A stretch of 64,000 nt of DNA. It comes from Christiangramia oceanisediminis (GTDB taxonomy: Bacteria > Bacteroidota > Bacteroidia > Flavobacteriales > Flavobacteriaceae). Shown one piece after another: positions 10,311 through 19,170 of this stretch. How positions within the stretch are numbered: the stretch's first letter is position 1; each line of letters begins with the position of its first letter. The DNA lies in NCBI RefSeq assembly GCF_022570735.2, contig NZ_JANCNS010000003.1, positions 310,001 through 374,000 on the forward strand, written 5' to 3'. The notes below the pieces were generated by a model. The model had not been told where the DNA came from. It searched no databases and saw only the letters and a list, made by a program, of their open reading frames with translations. The position numbers and the translations under genes were made by a program.

Positions 10311-11943
10311 TATAGTCAGCCGGGGTTTTTCTGCGTTCTGTAGTTAATTCATAGGCATAAGCCCATTTTAACAGCTCCTGTTCGCTAAAAGGTTTTCCTA
10401 TGATCGTAAGACCTTTTGGCCGGTTTTCACTGGTATAACCCATCGGTACTGTTATGGCAGGATATTTTGCGACCGCTGCATAACCTGCGTGATAATTATT
10501 GACCGATAAAACTGCATCCAGCTTATGTTGCTTCATTGGAACCTCGAAGAAACGGGTTCCATTTCGCCTAAGGGTATCCTTGATCGCCGCAAATTCTTCA
10601 GCTGTGGCAGAATCCTCGATAATCCCAAGGAATAAAGCCTGACCGTAGGGTGCACGAGCAACCGAATCCTTAAGATTATAGTCAACCACATCCTGAACAT
10701 TTCTGAAGTTCGATTCACCGCCGTAATTCTGAAAATACTCCGGCAGATCTTTTTTCATATCCAGGTTAAGCAATCGAATGAAATTTGGCAAATCGATATC
10801 TTCGGCTTCGAATTCCACAATCTCTGCACCGGCATTCTTCAAATCGTTTACCGCCCTTACATATAAAGTGTCTTCCATAAGGCTTTTGATGGCGCCAAAT
10901 CTTTTTCCTTTAAGATCGGAACCTTCAAGACCTTCATAATAATTTCTAGGCTTATCCTCCGGAACCAGGCTGGAAGAAGGATCCTTAGGATCCTTTCCGG
11001 TCATGGCTGACAGAAGTATCGCGTTATCCACCACAAATTTGGTCATAGGTCCCGGGGTATCCAGGGTGCTGGAAATGGGAACGATCCCGCCACGACTTAG
11101 CAAACCGATGGTTGGTTTTAAGCCTACTACCGAATTTGCGCTGGAAGGTGAAAGTATAGATCCGGAAGTTTCAGAACCTACTGCTACTGGCGCCAGGTTT
11201 GCTGAAACGGCTACTCCACTACCCGAACTGGAACCACCTGTATCGTGGATCTTTCTTCCGTAAGGGTTCAGCGTCTGACCTCCAACGGCTGAGTACCCGC
11301 TTGGGCAATCCCCGCAAAAGAAATAGGCCCACTCACTCAGGTTGGCTTTCCCGAGAATCAAAGCCCCATTATCCTTCAGCTGTTTAACGATAAAGGCATC
11401 GCGGGTTAGATTGTCTTCAAGAGCCACAGCACCAGCTGTGGTTGGCAAAGCTTGAGTGTTGATATTATCTTTTAAAAGCACAGGGATACCGTAGATTGGA
11501 TGCTTATTGGAAAGCCTGTCTTTCATCTGGTCCTTTTTACGGGCTTCTTCAATCAGGTTTGGATTGAGCGAGATAACAGAGTTCAGTGAAAATTCATTAT
11601 CCCTGTCGTATTCTTTGATACGCATTAAATAGAAAAGCGCGACTTCTTCGTAGCTAAGTTTTCCCTGATCGATAGATTTCTGAATTTCAGGAATGCTTTT
11701 TTCAAAAACCAGGGCCTTTACTTCTTCATAAACTTCAGGAGAGAAATCGGCCAGATCGTCTTCAAAAGGTTTCCACATTTCATCCTGGTCAATAAACCTG
11801 GAATCCAAAACCTTAAACTCCATTTCCTCGACGCTATCGGTCGCAACGGAATCTACCTCACTTTGAATATTTTCAGATTCAGAACTATCATTTTTACAAC
11901 TCGCAATTGCGAGCATTGCCAGGAGAAGAAGGTATTTTTTCAT
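10303..11943 (-). CDS. Amidase-signature family lipoprotein
   Basis: 546 residues. A lipoprotein signal ends at Cys16 (LAIASC). The Ser-Ser-Lys triad of amidase-signature enzymes is visible: Lys158 (PVLLKDN), cis-Ser238 in DTGGSSSGSG and nucleophile Ser262 in GSETSGSI. These enzymes hydrolyse carboxamides; the family includes GatA, but the lipid anchor, the roughly 110-residue N-terminal extension and the absence of gatB/gatC nearby argue for an envelope amidase, perhaps acting on amidated peptides. It starts 4 bases after ftsY in the same direction and is probably co-transcribed. Confidence 0.9.
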   Translation of the reverse strand: MKKYLLLLAMLAIASCKNDSSESENIQSEVDSVATDSVEEMEFKVLDSRFIDQDEMWKPFEDDLADFSPEVYEEVKALVFEKSIPEIQKSIDQGKLSYEEVALFYLMRIKEYDRDNEFSLNSVISLNPNLIEEARKKDQMKDRLSNKHPIYGIPVLLKDNINTQALPTTAGAVALEDNLTRDAFIVKQLKDNGALILGKANLSEWAYFFCGDCPSGYSAVGGQTLNPYGRKIHDTGGSSSGSGVAVSANLAPVAVGSETSGSILSPSSANSVVGLKPTIGLLSRGGIVPISSTLDTPGPMTKFVVDNAILLSAMTGKDPKDPSSSLVPEDKPRNYYEGLEGSDLKGKRFGAIKSLMEDTLYVRAVNDLKNAGAEIVEFEAEDIDLPNFIRLLNLDMKKDLPEYFQNYGGESNFRNVQDVVDYNLKDSVARAPYGQALFLGIIEDSATAEEFAAIKDTLRRNGTRFFEVPMKQHKLDAVLSVNNYHAGYAAVAKYPAITVPMGYTSENRPKGLTIIGKPFSEQELLKWAYAYELTTERRKTPADYNE

Positions 11944-11947
11944 AATA

Positions 11948-12901
11948 TTATTTAAAGAATGAGTCTACGAATTCATATTTGTTGAATACCTGTAGATCTT
12001 CCACTCCTTCTCCTACTCCAATATATTTTACAGGAATTTGAAACTGGTCACTGATGCCAATAACCACGCCACCCTTAGCCGTACCATCTAGTTTGGTAAC
12101 TGCCAGCGAGGTCACTTCGGTCGCTGCGGTGAATTGCTTGGCCTGCTCAAAGGCATTCTGCCCGGTTGACCCATCGAGAACCAGCAATACTTCATGGGGA
12201 GCCTCGGCAACGGTTTTCTGCATCACTCGCTTCACTTTGGAAAGCTCGTTCATCAGGTTCACCTTGTTATGAAGCCTACCGGCTGTGTCTATAAGCACCA
12301 CGTCGGCATCTGTTTTTACGGCATGCTGAATCGTATCAAAGGCCACGGAAGCAGGATCGCTTCCCATTTTCTGTTTAATGATAGGCACATCGGTGCGATC
12401 TGCCCAGATCTGGAGCTGGTCTATCGCTGCTGCACGGAAAGTATCTGCAGCACCTAAAACTACCTTTTTACCCTGACTCTTAAACTGGTGAGCAAGCTTT
12501 CCAATGGTGGTTGTTTTTCCTACTCCATTCACACCCACTACCATGATCACATACGGCCTTTTATCTTCCGGGATATCCAGTTCTGCATATTCCCCCTTTT
12601 CGGTTTCTGAAAGCAGGGCTGCGATCTCTTCGCGTAGTATTTTATTGAGTTCGTCGGTACCAAGGTATTTATCCCTTGCTACTCGCTCCTCGATTCGGTT
12701 TATGATCTTTACAGTGGTCTTAACACCCACATCACTGCTTACAAGCACCTCTTCCAGGTCGTCCAGCACCTCATCGTCTACCTTGGACTTCCCGGCGACG
12801 GCCTTGCTCATCTTATCGAAAAAACTGGTCTTGGACTTTTCCAGCCCCTTATCCAGGTTCTCCTTTTTCTCTTTTGAAAATATCTTTTTAAATAAACTCA
12901 T
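11948..12901 (-). CDS. ftsY: Signal recognition particle receptor GTPase FtsY
   Basis: 317-residue SRP receptor that docks ribosome-SRP complexes at the inner membrane. NG-domain motifs: P-loop [10 protein letters not shown] (123-132), DTFRAAA near 154, DTAGR near 206 and [10 protein letters not shown] near 270, with the final [12 protein letters not shown]. The acidic A domain of enterobacterial FtsY is reduced to a short Lys/Glu-rich N-terminus, as in many non-proteobacteria. It heads a four-gene minus-strand operon (ftsY, amidase, small membrane protein, D-amino-acid transaminase). Its partner SRP RNA is in this window at 28.6 kb. Confidence 0.97.
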   Translation of the reverse strand: MSLFKKIFSKEKKENLDKGLEKSKTSFFDKMSKAVAGKSKVDDEVLDDLEEVLVSSDVGVKTTVKIINRIEERVARDKYLGTDELNKILREEIAALLSETEKGEYAELDIPEDKRPYVIMVVGVNGVGKTTTIGKLAHQFKSQGKKVVLGAADTFRAAAIDQLQIWADRTDVPIIKQKMGSDPASVAFDTIQHAVKTDADVVLIDTAGRLHNKVNLMNELSKVKRVMQKTVAEAPHEVLLVLDGSTGQNAFEQAKQFTAATEVTSLAVTKLDGTAKGGVVIGISDQFQIPVKYIGVGEGVEDLQVFNKYEFVDSFFK

Positions 12902-12970
12902 TTGTAATTGGCAGGTTTAATAACAAAAGGAGGCAAAGAGCCTCTCGAAATGCGGCATAAATATACATAA

Positions 12971-13004
12971 AAAGAAAAAGCCGTCCAGATTAAATCTGAA
13001 CGGC
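12971..13004 (-). terminator. Terminator of the rpmB-rpmG-DUF4295 operon
   Basis: Stem GCCGT(t/c)CAGATT-type at 12980-13004 with one mismatch, followed on the minus strand by an A-rich/T-run stretch (12971-12979). It lies 33 bases after the DUF4295 stop and separates this operon from ftsY. Confidence 0.8.
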
Positions 13005-13037
13005 TCTTTACTGATATCTAATATCGTTTGTGAAGGC

Positions 13038-13190
13038 TTATTTACTCTTCAAAAAGTCGTTAACGTCTTCCGGAGCCATGATCTGTTCTACGAAAGTATA
13101 GGCACCGGTTTTTTCAGATTTAACCATTTTTATCGCTTTGGTTAATCTTTTTGATCCTGTTTGAATAGATGCTACTGATTTCTTTGCCAT
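13038..13190 (-). CDS. DUF4295 family small basic protein
   Basis: A 50-residue frame beginning MAKKSVASIQTGSKRLTKAI and ending DFLKSK. It matches the Bacteroidota-specific DUF4295 family in length and in position: this family habitually follows the L28 and L33 genes and may be a ribosome-associated protein (inference from context and basic composition). The start is 8 bases after the rpmG stop, and a terminator follows. Confidence 0.88.
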   Translation of the reverse strand: MAKKSVASIQTGSKRLTKAIKMVKSEKTGAYTFVEQIMAPEDVNDFLKSK

Positions 13191-13198
13191 GACTCAAA

Positions 13199-13381
13199 TT
13201 ATTTAATTTCTTTATGCACCGTCATTTTCTTAAGAATAGGGTTGAATTTTTTCAACTCCATTCTATCCGGTGTATTTTTTTTGTTTTTTGTAGTAATATA
13301 TCTTGAAGTACCTGGTTGACCAGATGACTTATGTTCTGTGCATTCTAGAATTACCTGAACTCTGTTTCCTTTCTTTGCCAT
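13199..13381 (-). CDS. rpmG: 50S ribosomal protein L33
   Basis: 60 residues, starting [18 protein letters not shown] and containing [23 protein letters not shown], the L33 signature. Only one Cys (residue 14) remains of the four zinc ligands found in C-plus L33 forms, so this is the zinc-free type. It lies in the operon rpmB-rpmG-DUF4295. Confidence 0.96.
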   Translation of the reverse strand: MAKKGNRVQVILECTEHKSSGQPGTSRYITTKNKKNTPDRMELKKFNPILKKMTVHKEIK

Positions 13382-13406
13382 TGTGAAATATTTTTAAGGT
13401 TAAGGA

Positions 13407-13646
13407 TTATTTTTTAAGAAATCCTTTTTGCCTGGCTTCCTTAATTACGGCAGAAATGCCTTTTTTATTAATATCTTTTAGTGCAGAAGTGCTCACTTTA
13501 AGAGTGATCCATCTGTCTTCTTCAGGAATGTAAAAACGCTTTTTAACAAGGTTAGCGTTAAATTTACGCTTAGTCTTATTCATGGCGTGAGATACATTAT
13601 TCCCAACCATAGCTCTTTTCCCGGTAAGTTCACAAACTCTTGACAT
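13407..13646 (-). CDS. rpmB: 50S ribosomal protein L28
   Basis: 79 residues, MSRVCELTGKRAMVGNNVSHA followed by KTKRKFNANL, diagnostic for L28. First gene of the small ribosomal operon. A promoter-like pair of boxes lies about 40-65 bases upstream at 13683-13713. Confidence 0.97.
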   Translation of the reverse strand: MSRVCELTGKRAMVGNNVSHAMNKTKRKFNANLVKKRFYIPEEDRWITLKVSTSALKDINKKGISAVIKEARQKGFLKK

Positions 13647-13682
13647 TGCTCTATACTTTTCTCGTTATTTCAAAACAGGCTG

Positions 13683-13713
13683 CAAATTAACGATTTTTTT
13701 ACCTAACAGACAA
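13683..13713 (-). promoter_or_regulatory. Putative rpmB operon promoter
   Basis: Minus strand: TTG (13711-13713), 20-base spacer, TTAATTTG (13683-13690), one change from TAnnTTTG. It is placed just upstream of a ribosomal protein operon. Confidence 0.55.
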
Positions 13714-13799
13714 CAAATTCAAAAAAAATATTTCAAGGAAAGTTTTCTGGCGTGAGACCTTTATTAACCAAGCCTCGCAGATCTCAAAAAATTCAATTC

Positions 13800-15065
13800 T
13801 TAAGCTTTATTTTTAGCGATATGATTAAGAATAGCCGTCTTTATCATTTCCATGGCCTTATTCACTGCTTTTCCTATCACCTTTTCCCTGTGATTCCCAA
13901 AATTGAATTCCTGGGAGCTTACTCCATCGGGGGTTGCGATGGCTATAAAAACCGTTCCTAAATCTGCATCGCTATCTCCCTTGGAAGGGCCGGCATTACC
14001 GGTTGTGGCTATAGAAAATTCGGTTTTGAACTTTTCCACGGCCGCCAGCGCCATAGCTTCGGCTACTTCGGCACTTACCAACGATTTTTCTGCGATGAGC
14101 GTCTCGGGAATCCCAAGAAGATCGATCTTGGCCTCGGTTGCATAACTTACAACGCTCCCCTTGAAACTGGCAGAAGAACCGGGTGCCCGGGTAAACTCCA
14201 CGGCTAACCGGCCACCCGTGCAGCTCTCGGCCGTGGAAAGTGTCCAGCCATTGGCCGTAAGCAATTTGCTTATAACCACCTCTACCGGGTCGTCGTCTTC
14301 ATAAGCATGTATGTATTCCCCGATTATTTCATGAAGCCTTGAGACCTGTTCATCGACACCCTTTTTCAGCTCATCTTCATCGATTCCCCTGGCAGTTAGT
14401 CTTAACCGAACCTTCCCCAGATTTGGAAGATAGGCCAGCCTGATATTTCCGGGTAATTCATCTTCCCAGACCTCGATCTTCTGAGCCAGCGCACTTTCTC
14501 CAAGTCCGTAGGTAATCAAAGTCTTGTGCAGGATCACAGGCCTGGAAAATCTATCCATCAAACGCGGAACAACTTCAGAACTGATCAACTCTTTCATTTC
14601 GTACGGTACACCAGGCAGGGAAACCACTACTTTTTCGCCTGTAGCGAACCACATCCCGGGCGCTGTTCCATATTTATTATGAAGAACCGAAGCTTTTGAT
14701 GGAAGTAAAGCCTGGTCCCTGTTGAGATCAGAAATTGGAGTATCTATATATTTTTTGAAAAGCTCCTCGATATGCGCCAGCACCTCCTCATTTCTCACGA
14801 GTGAATCATCAAAGAATTCACAAAGGCATTTTTTGGTAATATCATCCTTGGTAGGCCCCAGCCCACCCGTGATAATTACAATATCAACACGATCTGCAGC
14901 TTCTTTTAATGTTTGAAGTATATGCTCTCGTTCATCCTGTATGGAAGTGATCTGGTGAACGCTAACCCCAATTTTATTCAGTTCCCGTGAGATAAAAACC
15001 GAATTCGTATCTACGATCTGGCCAATAAGGATCTCATCTCCAATGGTGATGATCTCTGCATTCAT
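13800..15065 (-). CDS. cinA: CinA: MoaB-like domain fused to nicotinamide-nucleotide amidase
   Basis: 421 residues. The N-terminal MoaB/MoCF-like domain (about 1-170) has [18 protein letters not shown] and [13 protein letters not shown]; a linker follows, then the C-terminal CinA domain (about 255-415) with [11 protein letters not shown], whose Ser is the expected nucleophile, and [14 protein letters not shown]. Two-domain CinA proteins process pyridine nucleotides: NMN deamidation by the C-terminal part and ADP-ribose pyrophosphatase activity by the N-terminal part. The old name relates to competence. It is the last gene of the exonuclease-FAH-Hpt-cinA operon, 2 bases after the Hpt gene. Confidence 0.94.
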   Translation of the reverse strand: MNAEIITIGDEILIGQIVDTNSVFISRELNKIGVSVHQITSIQDEREHILQTLKEAADRVDIVIITGGLGPTKDDITKKCLCEFFDDSLVRNEEVLAHIEELFKKYIDTPISDLNRDQALLPSKASVLHNKYGTAPGMWFATGEKVVVSLPGVPYEMKELISSEVVPRLMDRFSRPVILHKTLITYGLGESALAQKIEVWEDELPGNIRLAYLPNLGKVRLRLTARGIDEDELKKGVDEQVSRLHEIIGEYIHAYEDDDPVEVVISKLLTANGWTLSTAESCTGGRLAVEFTRAPGSSASFKGSVVSYATEAKIDLLGIPETLIAEKSLVSAEVAEAMALAAVEKFKTEFSIATTGNAGPSKGDSDADLGTVFIAIATPDGVSSQEFNFGNHREKVIGKAVNKAMEMIKTAILNHIAKNKA

Positions 15066-15067
15066 GA

Positions 15068-15406
15068 TTACAGGCTAAAATCGTTGCGCAACTCTTCAGC
15101 GGCCATATCTACTTTATGAGTGATCTTCTCAGCCGCTTCCGGCACCTCATCCTTGCGTTTTCCGTGTTTAGACCAGGCTTCTATCACCCTGATCTGCTCC
15201 ATCAGGTTCAGGCCAAAAAGTTGAAGATTCGGCTTCATTTTATGGGCATACTGGTAGGCCAGTGAAGGATTATCATTTCCAATAGCCTCGTTCATCGCAG
15301 CTACGTCTGGTGGAATTTCTTCAAGGAAAGTTTGCACTACTACAAGCATGAATTCTTCATCCCCGCCTGCCATTTCTTTAACTTCCTCTAGGTTGTAGTT
15401 ACTCAT
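15068..15406 (-). CDS. Hpt (histidine phosphotransfer) domain protein
   Basis: 112 residues, all helical in appearance. His55 in [14 protein letters not shown] matches the Hpt phospho-accepting site (HxxKP..LFG). It has no kinase or receiver domain, so it is a free-standing phosphorelay intermediate whose kinase and receiver partners are not in this window. It sits in an operon with 4- and 2-base gaps to its neighbours. Confidence 0.88.
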   Translation of the reverse strand: MSNYNLEEVKEMAGGDEEFMLVVVQTFLEEIPPDVAAMNEAIGNDNPSLAYQYAHKMKPNLQLFGLNLMEQIRVIEAWSKHGKRKDEVPEAAEKITHKVDMAAEELRNDFSL

Positions 15407-15410
15407 TGAT

Positions 15411-16025
15411 CTATTTTACTTTGATGGAAAACATTTTTTTATCTTCAAGATAACCTGTCAGCCTGTCTTCAGGCTCAACCTTCCCCACCCCGGCAGGAGT
15501 ACCGGTAAATATGATATCACCAATCTTCAAGGTGAAATATGTCGAAATATAAGCAATTAATTCATCAATTTTCCAAAGCATATAAGAGGTATTACTGTCC
15601 TGAACTACTTCTTCATTACGCTCCAGCCTGAAATTTAAATCATTAATATCCCCTAATTCGGTTTTATCTATCCATTTATTCCCAATGACCGCTGCACCGT
15701 CAAAAGCCTTGGCTTTTTCCCATGGCAGTCCTTTTTCCTTTAATTTTTGCTGAAGATCCCTCGCGGTAAAATCTATGCCCAGACCTATTTCATCATAATA
15801 CTTATGTGCGAATTTAGGCTGAATATGTTTCCCGATCTTTTTGATCTTGACCAGCACCTCCACCTCGTAATGAATATCATTGGAAAAATCAGGTATAAAA
15901 AAGGGTTGTTTTTTAAGAAGAATAGAGGTATCTGGTTTTTGAAAAAGCACTGGTTCATCTGGCCGTTCGTTCTTTAATTCCTCTATATGCTCAGTATAAT
16001 TTCGGCCAACACAAATGATCTTCAT
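15411..16025 (-). CDS. Fumarylacetoacetate hydrolase (FAH) family protein
   Basis: 204 residues, the short FAH-fold form. MKIICVGRNYTEHIEEL, EPVLFQKPDTS, the metal-site Glu pair in HYEVEVLVK, GLGIDFTARDLQ and IIFTGTPAGVG are all family blocks. Members are Mg-dependent hydrolases or decarboxylases of acylpyruvates, oxaloacetate or related beta-diketo acids; the substrate cannot be chosen from sequence. It abuts the exonuclease gene with no gap. It is distinct from the full-length FahA at 32.1 kb. Confidence 0.9.
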   Translation of the reverse strand: MKIICVGRNYTEHIEELKNERPDEPVLFQKPDTSILLKKQPFFIPDFSNDIHYEVEVLVKIKKIGKHIQPKFAHKYYDEIGLGIDFTARDLQQKLKEKGLPWEKAKAFDGAAVIGNKWIDKTELGDINDLNFRLERNEEVVQDSNTSYMLWKIDELIAYISTYFTLKIGDIIFTGTPAGVGKVEPEDRLTGYLEDKKMFSIKVK

Positions 16026-16802
16026 TTACGAAAGTTTATTGTTTAGTTTACGAAGCTTAATAGCAGTTAAAACCTTTTTGGTATACAATGGAAAATCGGC
16101 ATTCTGTATCCAGCCGAAGTAGCCCGGCTCTTCTTCAAGCACTTTTTCAACCTGCTTACCCCTGTATTTTCCAAACGTAAAGACCTCCTTCCCTTTTTTA
16201 TCGAAGGCAATGAATCCGGCGAAATCGGCCGCTTTTTTTCGGGAACTAAAGTTAGCCAGCCATTTCATATCGTTCTCCAGGTCTTCATACCTGTCCAACT
16301 GCGATTTTAGAACTTCATAAGTAGCCTCTGTATCGGCTTCTGCACTATGGGCATCGTCCAGGTTTTTTCCGCAGTAGAACTGATAGGCCGCAGAAAGGGT
16401 ACGCTGTTCCTTTTTATGAAAGATGGTTTGAACATCAACAGCCACCACGTTCTTCATCTCGAAATCGATCCCCGCCCTGAGCAATTCTTCAACGAGGAGG
16501 GGAATATCGAACCTGTTTGAATTATAACCTGCGAGGTCGCAGCCCTTGATTAGATCATGGACCTTTGAAGCCAGTTCCTTGAAAGTTGGTTCATTAGCTA
16601 CTTTTTCGTTGGAAATTCCATGTATGGCCACCACTTCAGCCGGAATATCCTGCTCGGGATTGACCAGCCAGGTATGACTTTCTTTATTTCCGTTAGGGAA
16701 AACCTTAAGAATAGCGATTTCCACGATACGATCGTTGGTGATATTGGTACCAGTGGTTTCCAGGTCAAAAAAACAAATCGGTTTGGTAAGCTTGAGGTCC
16801 AT
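16026..16802 (-). CDS. DEDDh 3'-5' exonuclease (DnaQ/epsilon-like)
   Basis: 258 residues. The exonuclease fold carries Asp13 and Glu15 (FFDLETTG), Asp99 (NRFDIPLL), His152 and Asp157 (DDAHSAEADTEAT), the complete DEDDh active site. A C-terminal extension (about 180-258) contains FTFGKYRGKQVEKVLEEEPGYFGWIQ, a segment found in Bacteroidota relatives of the epsilon subunit. It could be a proofreading or repair/RNA-trimming exonuclease. First gene of a four-gene operon; a TAACTTTG -7 box lies 15 bases upstream of the ATG. Confidence 0.9.
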   Translation of the reverse strand: MDLKLTKPICFFDLETTGTNITNDRIVEIAILKVFPNGNKESHTWLVNPEQDIPAEVVAIHGISNEKVANEPTFKELASKVHDLIKGCDLAGYNSNRFDIPLLVEELLRAGIDFEMKNVVAVDVQTIFHKKEQRTLSAAYQFYCGKNLDDAHSAEADTEATYEVLKSQLDRYEDLENDMKWLANFSSRKKAADFAGFIAFDKKGKEVFTFGKYRGKQVEKVLEEEPGYFGWIQNADFPLYTKKVLTAIKLRKLNNKLS

Positions 16803-16817
16803 TTTTTAAAATTTGTG

Positions 16818-16825
16818 CAAAGTTA
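16818..16825 (-). promoter_or_regulatory. Putative -7 box for the exonuclease operon
   Basis: Minus-strand TAACTTTG, an exact TAnnTTTG match, ending 15 bases before the start codon. A TTG lies 16 bases upstream, closer than usual. Confidence 0.45.
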
Positions 16826-16901
16826 GAATAATTTAAAAGGCCAATTAATAGTATCCGCATTTTAGCCGGGAACTTTCTATCAAAACAGGATAAAGCTAAA
16901 T

Positions 16902-16928
16902 AAAAAAAGCCGCACTGCTGGCGGCTTT
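16902..16928 (-). terminator. Terminator after the E2 acyltransferase gene
   Basis: Minus-strand stem AAGCCGC/GCGGCTT with a seven-base loop and a T run, 22 bases downstream of the E2 stop codon. Confidence 0.85.
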
Positions 16929-16950
16929 TCTCTAAATATAATTCAGAATA

Positions 16951-18276
16951 TTAAATCTCTCTATCCTTATCAAAATTCTCAAGGTACTGAGCTACTCGCT
17001 GAACAAACTGTCCTCCAAGAGCTCCATTCACAACCCTGTGATCGTAACTGTGAGAAAGGATCATTTTATAACGAATGCCAATAAAATCACCATCAGGTGT
17101 TTCGATCACCGCCGGCATTTTACGAATCGCTCCAAGAGCAAGAATTCCAACCTGCGGCTGATTGATAATTGGAGTTCCCATGATGCTTCCAAAAGTACCT
17201 ACATTGGTTACGGTATAGGTTCCTCCCTGTATCTCGTCTGGTTTCAGTTTATTCTGTCTGGCACGGTTGGCAAGGTCGTTCACCGCCTTGGCCATTCCTA
17301 CAATATTAAGCCTGTCTGCATTCTTGATCACCGGAACGATCAGGTTTCCATCTGGTAGAGCCGCGGCCATTCCCAGGTTGATATTTTTCTTTTTGATCAC
17401 CTTGGTCGCGTCCTCGTTCACCGAGATGTTGATCATCGGGAAATCGCGTATCGCCTTGGCAACGGCTTCCATAAAGATTGGAGTAAAAGTAAGCTTCTCT
17501 CCTTCTCTCTTCTGAAAATCGGCCTTATGTTTGTTTCTCCAGTTCCAGATATTGGTCACATCCACCTCGATGAACGACTGAACATGAGCAGAGGTCTGAA
17601 CGCTATTTACCATATGATGAGCGATCATTTTACCCATTCGGCTCATTTCTATGATCTCATCTTCTCCTGAAACCACCGGCTGCGGCTTTTGAGCTACTTC
17701 CTTCTCGAGTTTTCCTGTGTCGATCGATTTGCCTGAAGCTTTTGAAGCAGGTTGCTGCTTTTGATCACCCCTGTTCTCAACATAAGATAGTATATCATTT
17801 TTGGTTACACGGCCGTCTTTTCCAGTACCTTCAACCTTCTCCAGCTCTTCAAGGGAAATGCCTTCTTCCTTAGCGATATTTCTAACCAATGGCGAATAGA
17901 ACCTGGAAGAATCGGAATAATCCTCGCTTTCAGCTGAAGCCGTTTCTTTAGCCACCTCAAGGCTTTCCTCTACCTGGCGGGCTTCCTCAGGTTGCTCGTC
18001 TTCACCCTCATCGCTATCATCAGTATCAACCTCTCCTTCGATCTCTATGATCGCGATCGTCTCGCCTACTTTTACCACATCATCATTCTCAAATAGTTTT
18101 TCCACGAGCTTTCCGTCTACTTCACTGGGAACCTCGCTGTCTACTTTATCTGTAGCGATCTCAAGTACGGGCTCATCCATTTCTATGGTATCCCCTACTT
18201 CCTTTAGCCAATTTGTAATGGTTGCTTCTGCAACACTTTCACCCATCTTGGGCAGTTTTAATTCAAATTTTGCCAT
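16951..18276 (-). CDS. 2-oxo acid dehydrogenase E2 (dihydrolipoyl acyltransferase)
   Basis: 441 residues: one lipoyl domain (1-77, lipoyl Lys44 in ATDKVDSEVP), an acidic linker, a peripheral subunit-binding domain (about 128-165, YSPLVRNIAKEEGISLEELE) and a catalytic domain with His413 in SYDHRVVNG. It transfers an acyl group from lipoyllysine to CoA in the branched-chain 2-oxo acid or pyruvate complex. A single lipoyl domain and the MGESVAEATITNW opening favour the branched-chain type. The usual HRxxDG reads HRVVNG, an Asp-to-Asn change. E1 and E3 are not adjacent. Confidence 0.92.
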   Translation of the reverse strand: MAKFELKLPKMGESVAEATITNWLKEVGDTIEMDEPVLEIATDKVDSEVPSEVDGKLVEKLFENDDVVKVGETIAIIEIEGEVDTDDSDEGEDEQPEEARQVEESLEVAKETASAESEDYSDSSRFYSPLVRNIAKEEGISLEELEKVEGTGKDGRVTKNDILSYVENRGDQKQQPASKASGKSIDTGKLEKEVAQKPQPVVSGEDEIIEMSRMGKMIAHHMVNSVQTSAHVQSFIEVDVTNIWNWRNKHKADFQKREGEKLTFTPIFMEAVAKAIRDFPMINISVNEDATKVIKKKNINLGMAAALPDGNLIVPVIKNADRLNIVGMAKAVNDLANRARQNKLKPDEIQGGTYTVTNVGTFGSIMGTPIINQPQVGILALGAIRKMPAVIETPDGDFIGIRYKMILSHSYDHRVVNGALGGQFVQRVAQYLENFDKDREI

Positions 18277-18475
18277 ATCTTTAAATGAGATGTGATTTTA
18301 TTTATTAGCGTTGCGAATTTAATTAAAAATACGCATGTTGAATATTAAAAAATCAATAAAATTAAGATTTACTGAAAATTCAATACCGGGATATCCGGAA
18401 AATATTTCCGCTAAAATTACGATTTACGGACTGGAATCTAAAAAGTTTCACGGATTTTAAATTTTTGGCGACCCT

Positions 18476-19093
18476 CTATCCTTTCATGGAAGATTCAAAG
18501 GGCACCCGGTTGGTGATACTTCGGCCCAGCGTTACCTCATCGGCATATTCCAGTTCGTCGCCTACAGAAATTCCCCTGGCGATGGTTGAAGTCTTGATCC
18601 CGGTACCTTCCAGTTGTTTGAAAATATAGAAATTGGTTGTGTCCCCTTCCAAAGTACTGCTCAGCGCAAAAATGATTTCCTCGATCTTTCCCTGCTTTAC
18701 CTTTTCCACAAGAGGTTTTATGGTAAGCTGTGAGGGGCCAATTCCATCCATTGGACTAATCTTCCCTCCCAGCACATGGTAATGACCGCGGTACTGCCCC
18801 GTATTTTCAATAGCCATGACGTCCCGGATATCCTCCACGACGCAAACCAGTTCTGAAACCCTGGATGGATTTGAACAGATCTCACACAGCTCGTGATCAC
18901 TGATATTGAAACAATTCTTACAAAGCTTTATGTTTTTCCGAAGGTTCTGAAGGGCCTTTGCAAGCTGGTCTGTTTGCTCGGCCGGTTGTTTTAATAGATG
19001 CAACACCAGCCTGAGCGCGGTTCGCTTCCCAATGCCCGGTAATTGCGACATTTCGTCTACTGCCTGCTCCAGTAATTTTGAAGAAAAATCCAT
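18476..19093 (-). CDS. recR: Recombination mediator RecR
   Basis: 205 residues. Helix-hairpin-helix near the N-terminus ([12 protein letters not shown]), a four-Cys zinc finger (Cys58, 61, 70, 73) and a Toprim domain beginning [14 protein letters not shown] identify RecR, which with RecO loads RecA at gaps. It is divergent from the symporter gene, with 77 bases between their start codons. Confidence 0.97.
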   Translation of the reverse strand: MDFSSKLLEQAVDEMSQLPGIGKRTALRLVLHLLKQPAEQTDQLAKALQNLRKNIKLCKNCFNISDHELCEICSNPSRVSELVCVVEDIRDVMAIENTGQYRGHYHVLGGKISPMDGIGPSQLTIKPLVEKVKQGKIEEIIFALSSTLEGDTTNFYIFKQLEGTGIKTSTIARGISVGDELEYADEVTLGRSITNRVPFESSMKG

Positions 19094-19170
19094 ACGCGAA
19101 TTTATGATTTTTTTGATGGATGAGTTTACTTAAGCCTTAATTTGTAAATTGCCCCGCGTAAATTTTTTGC

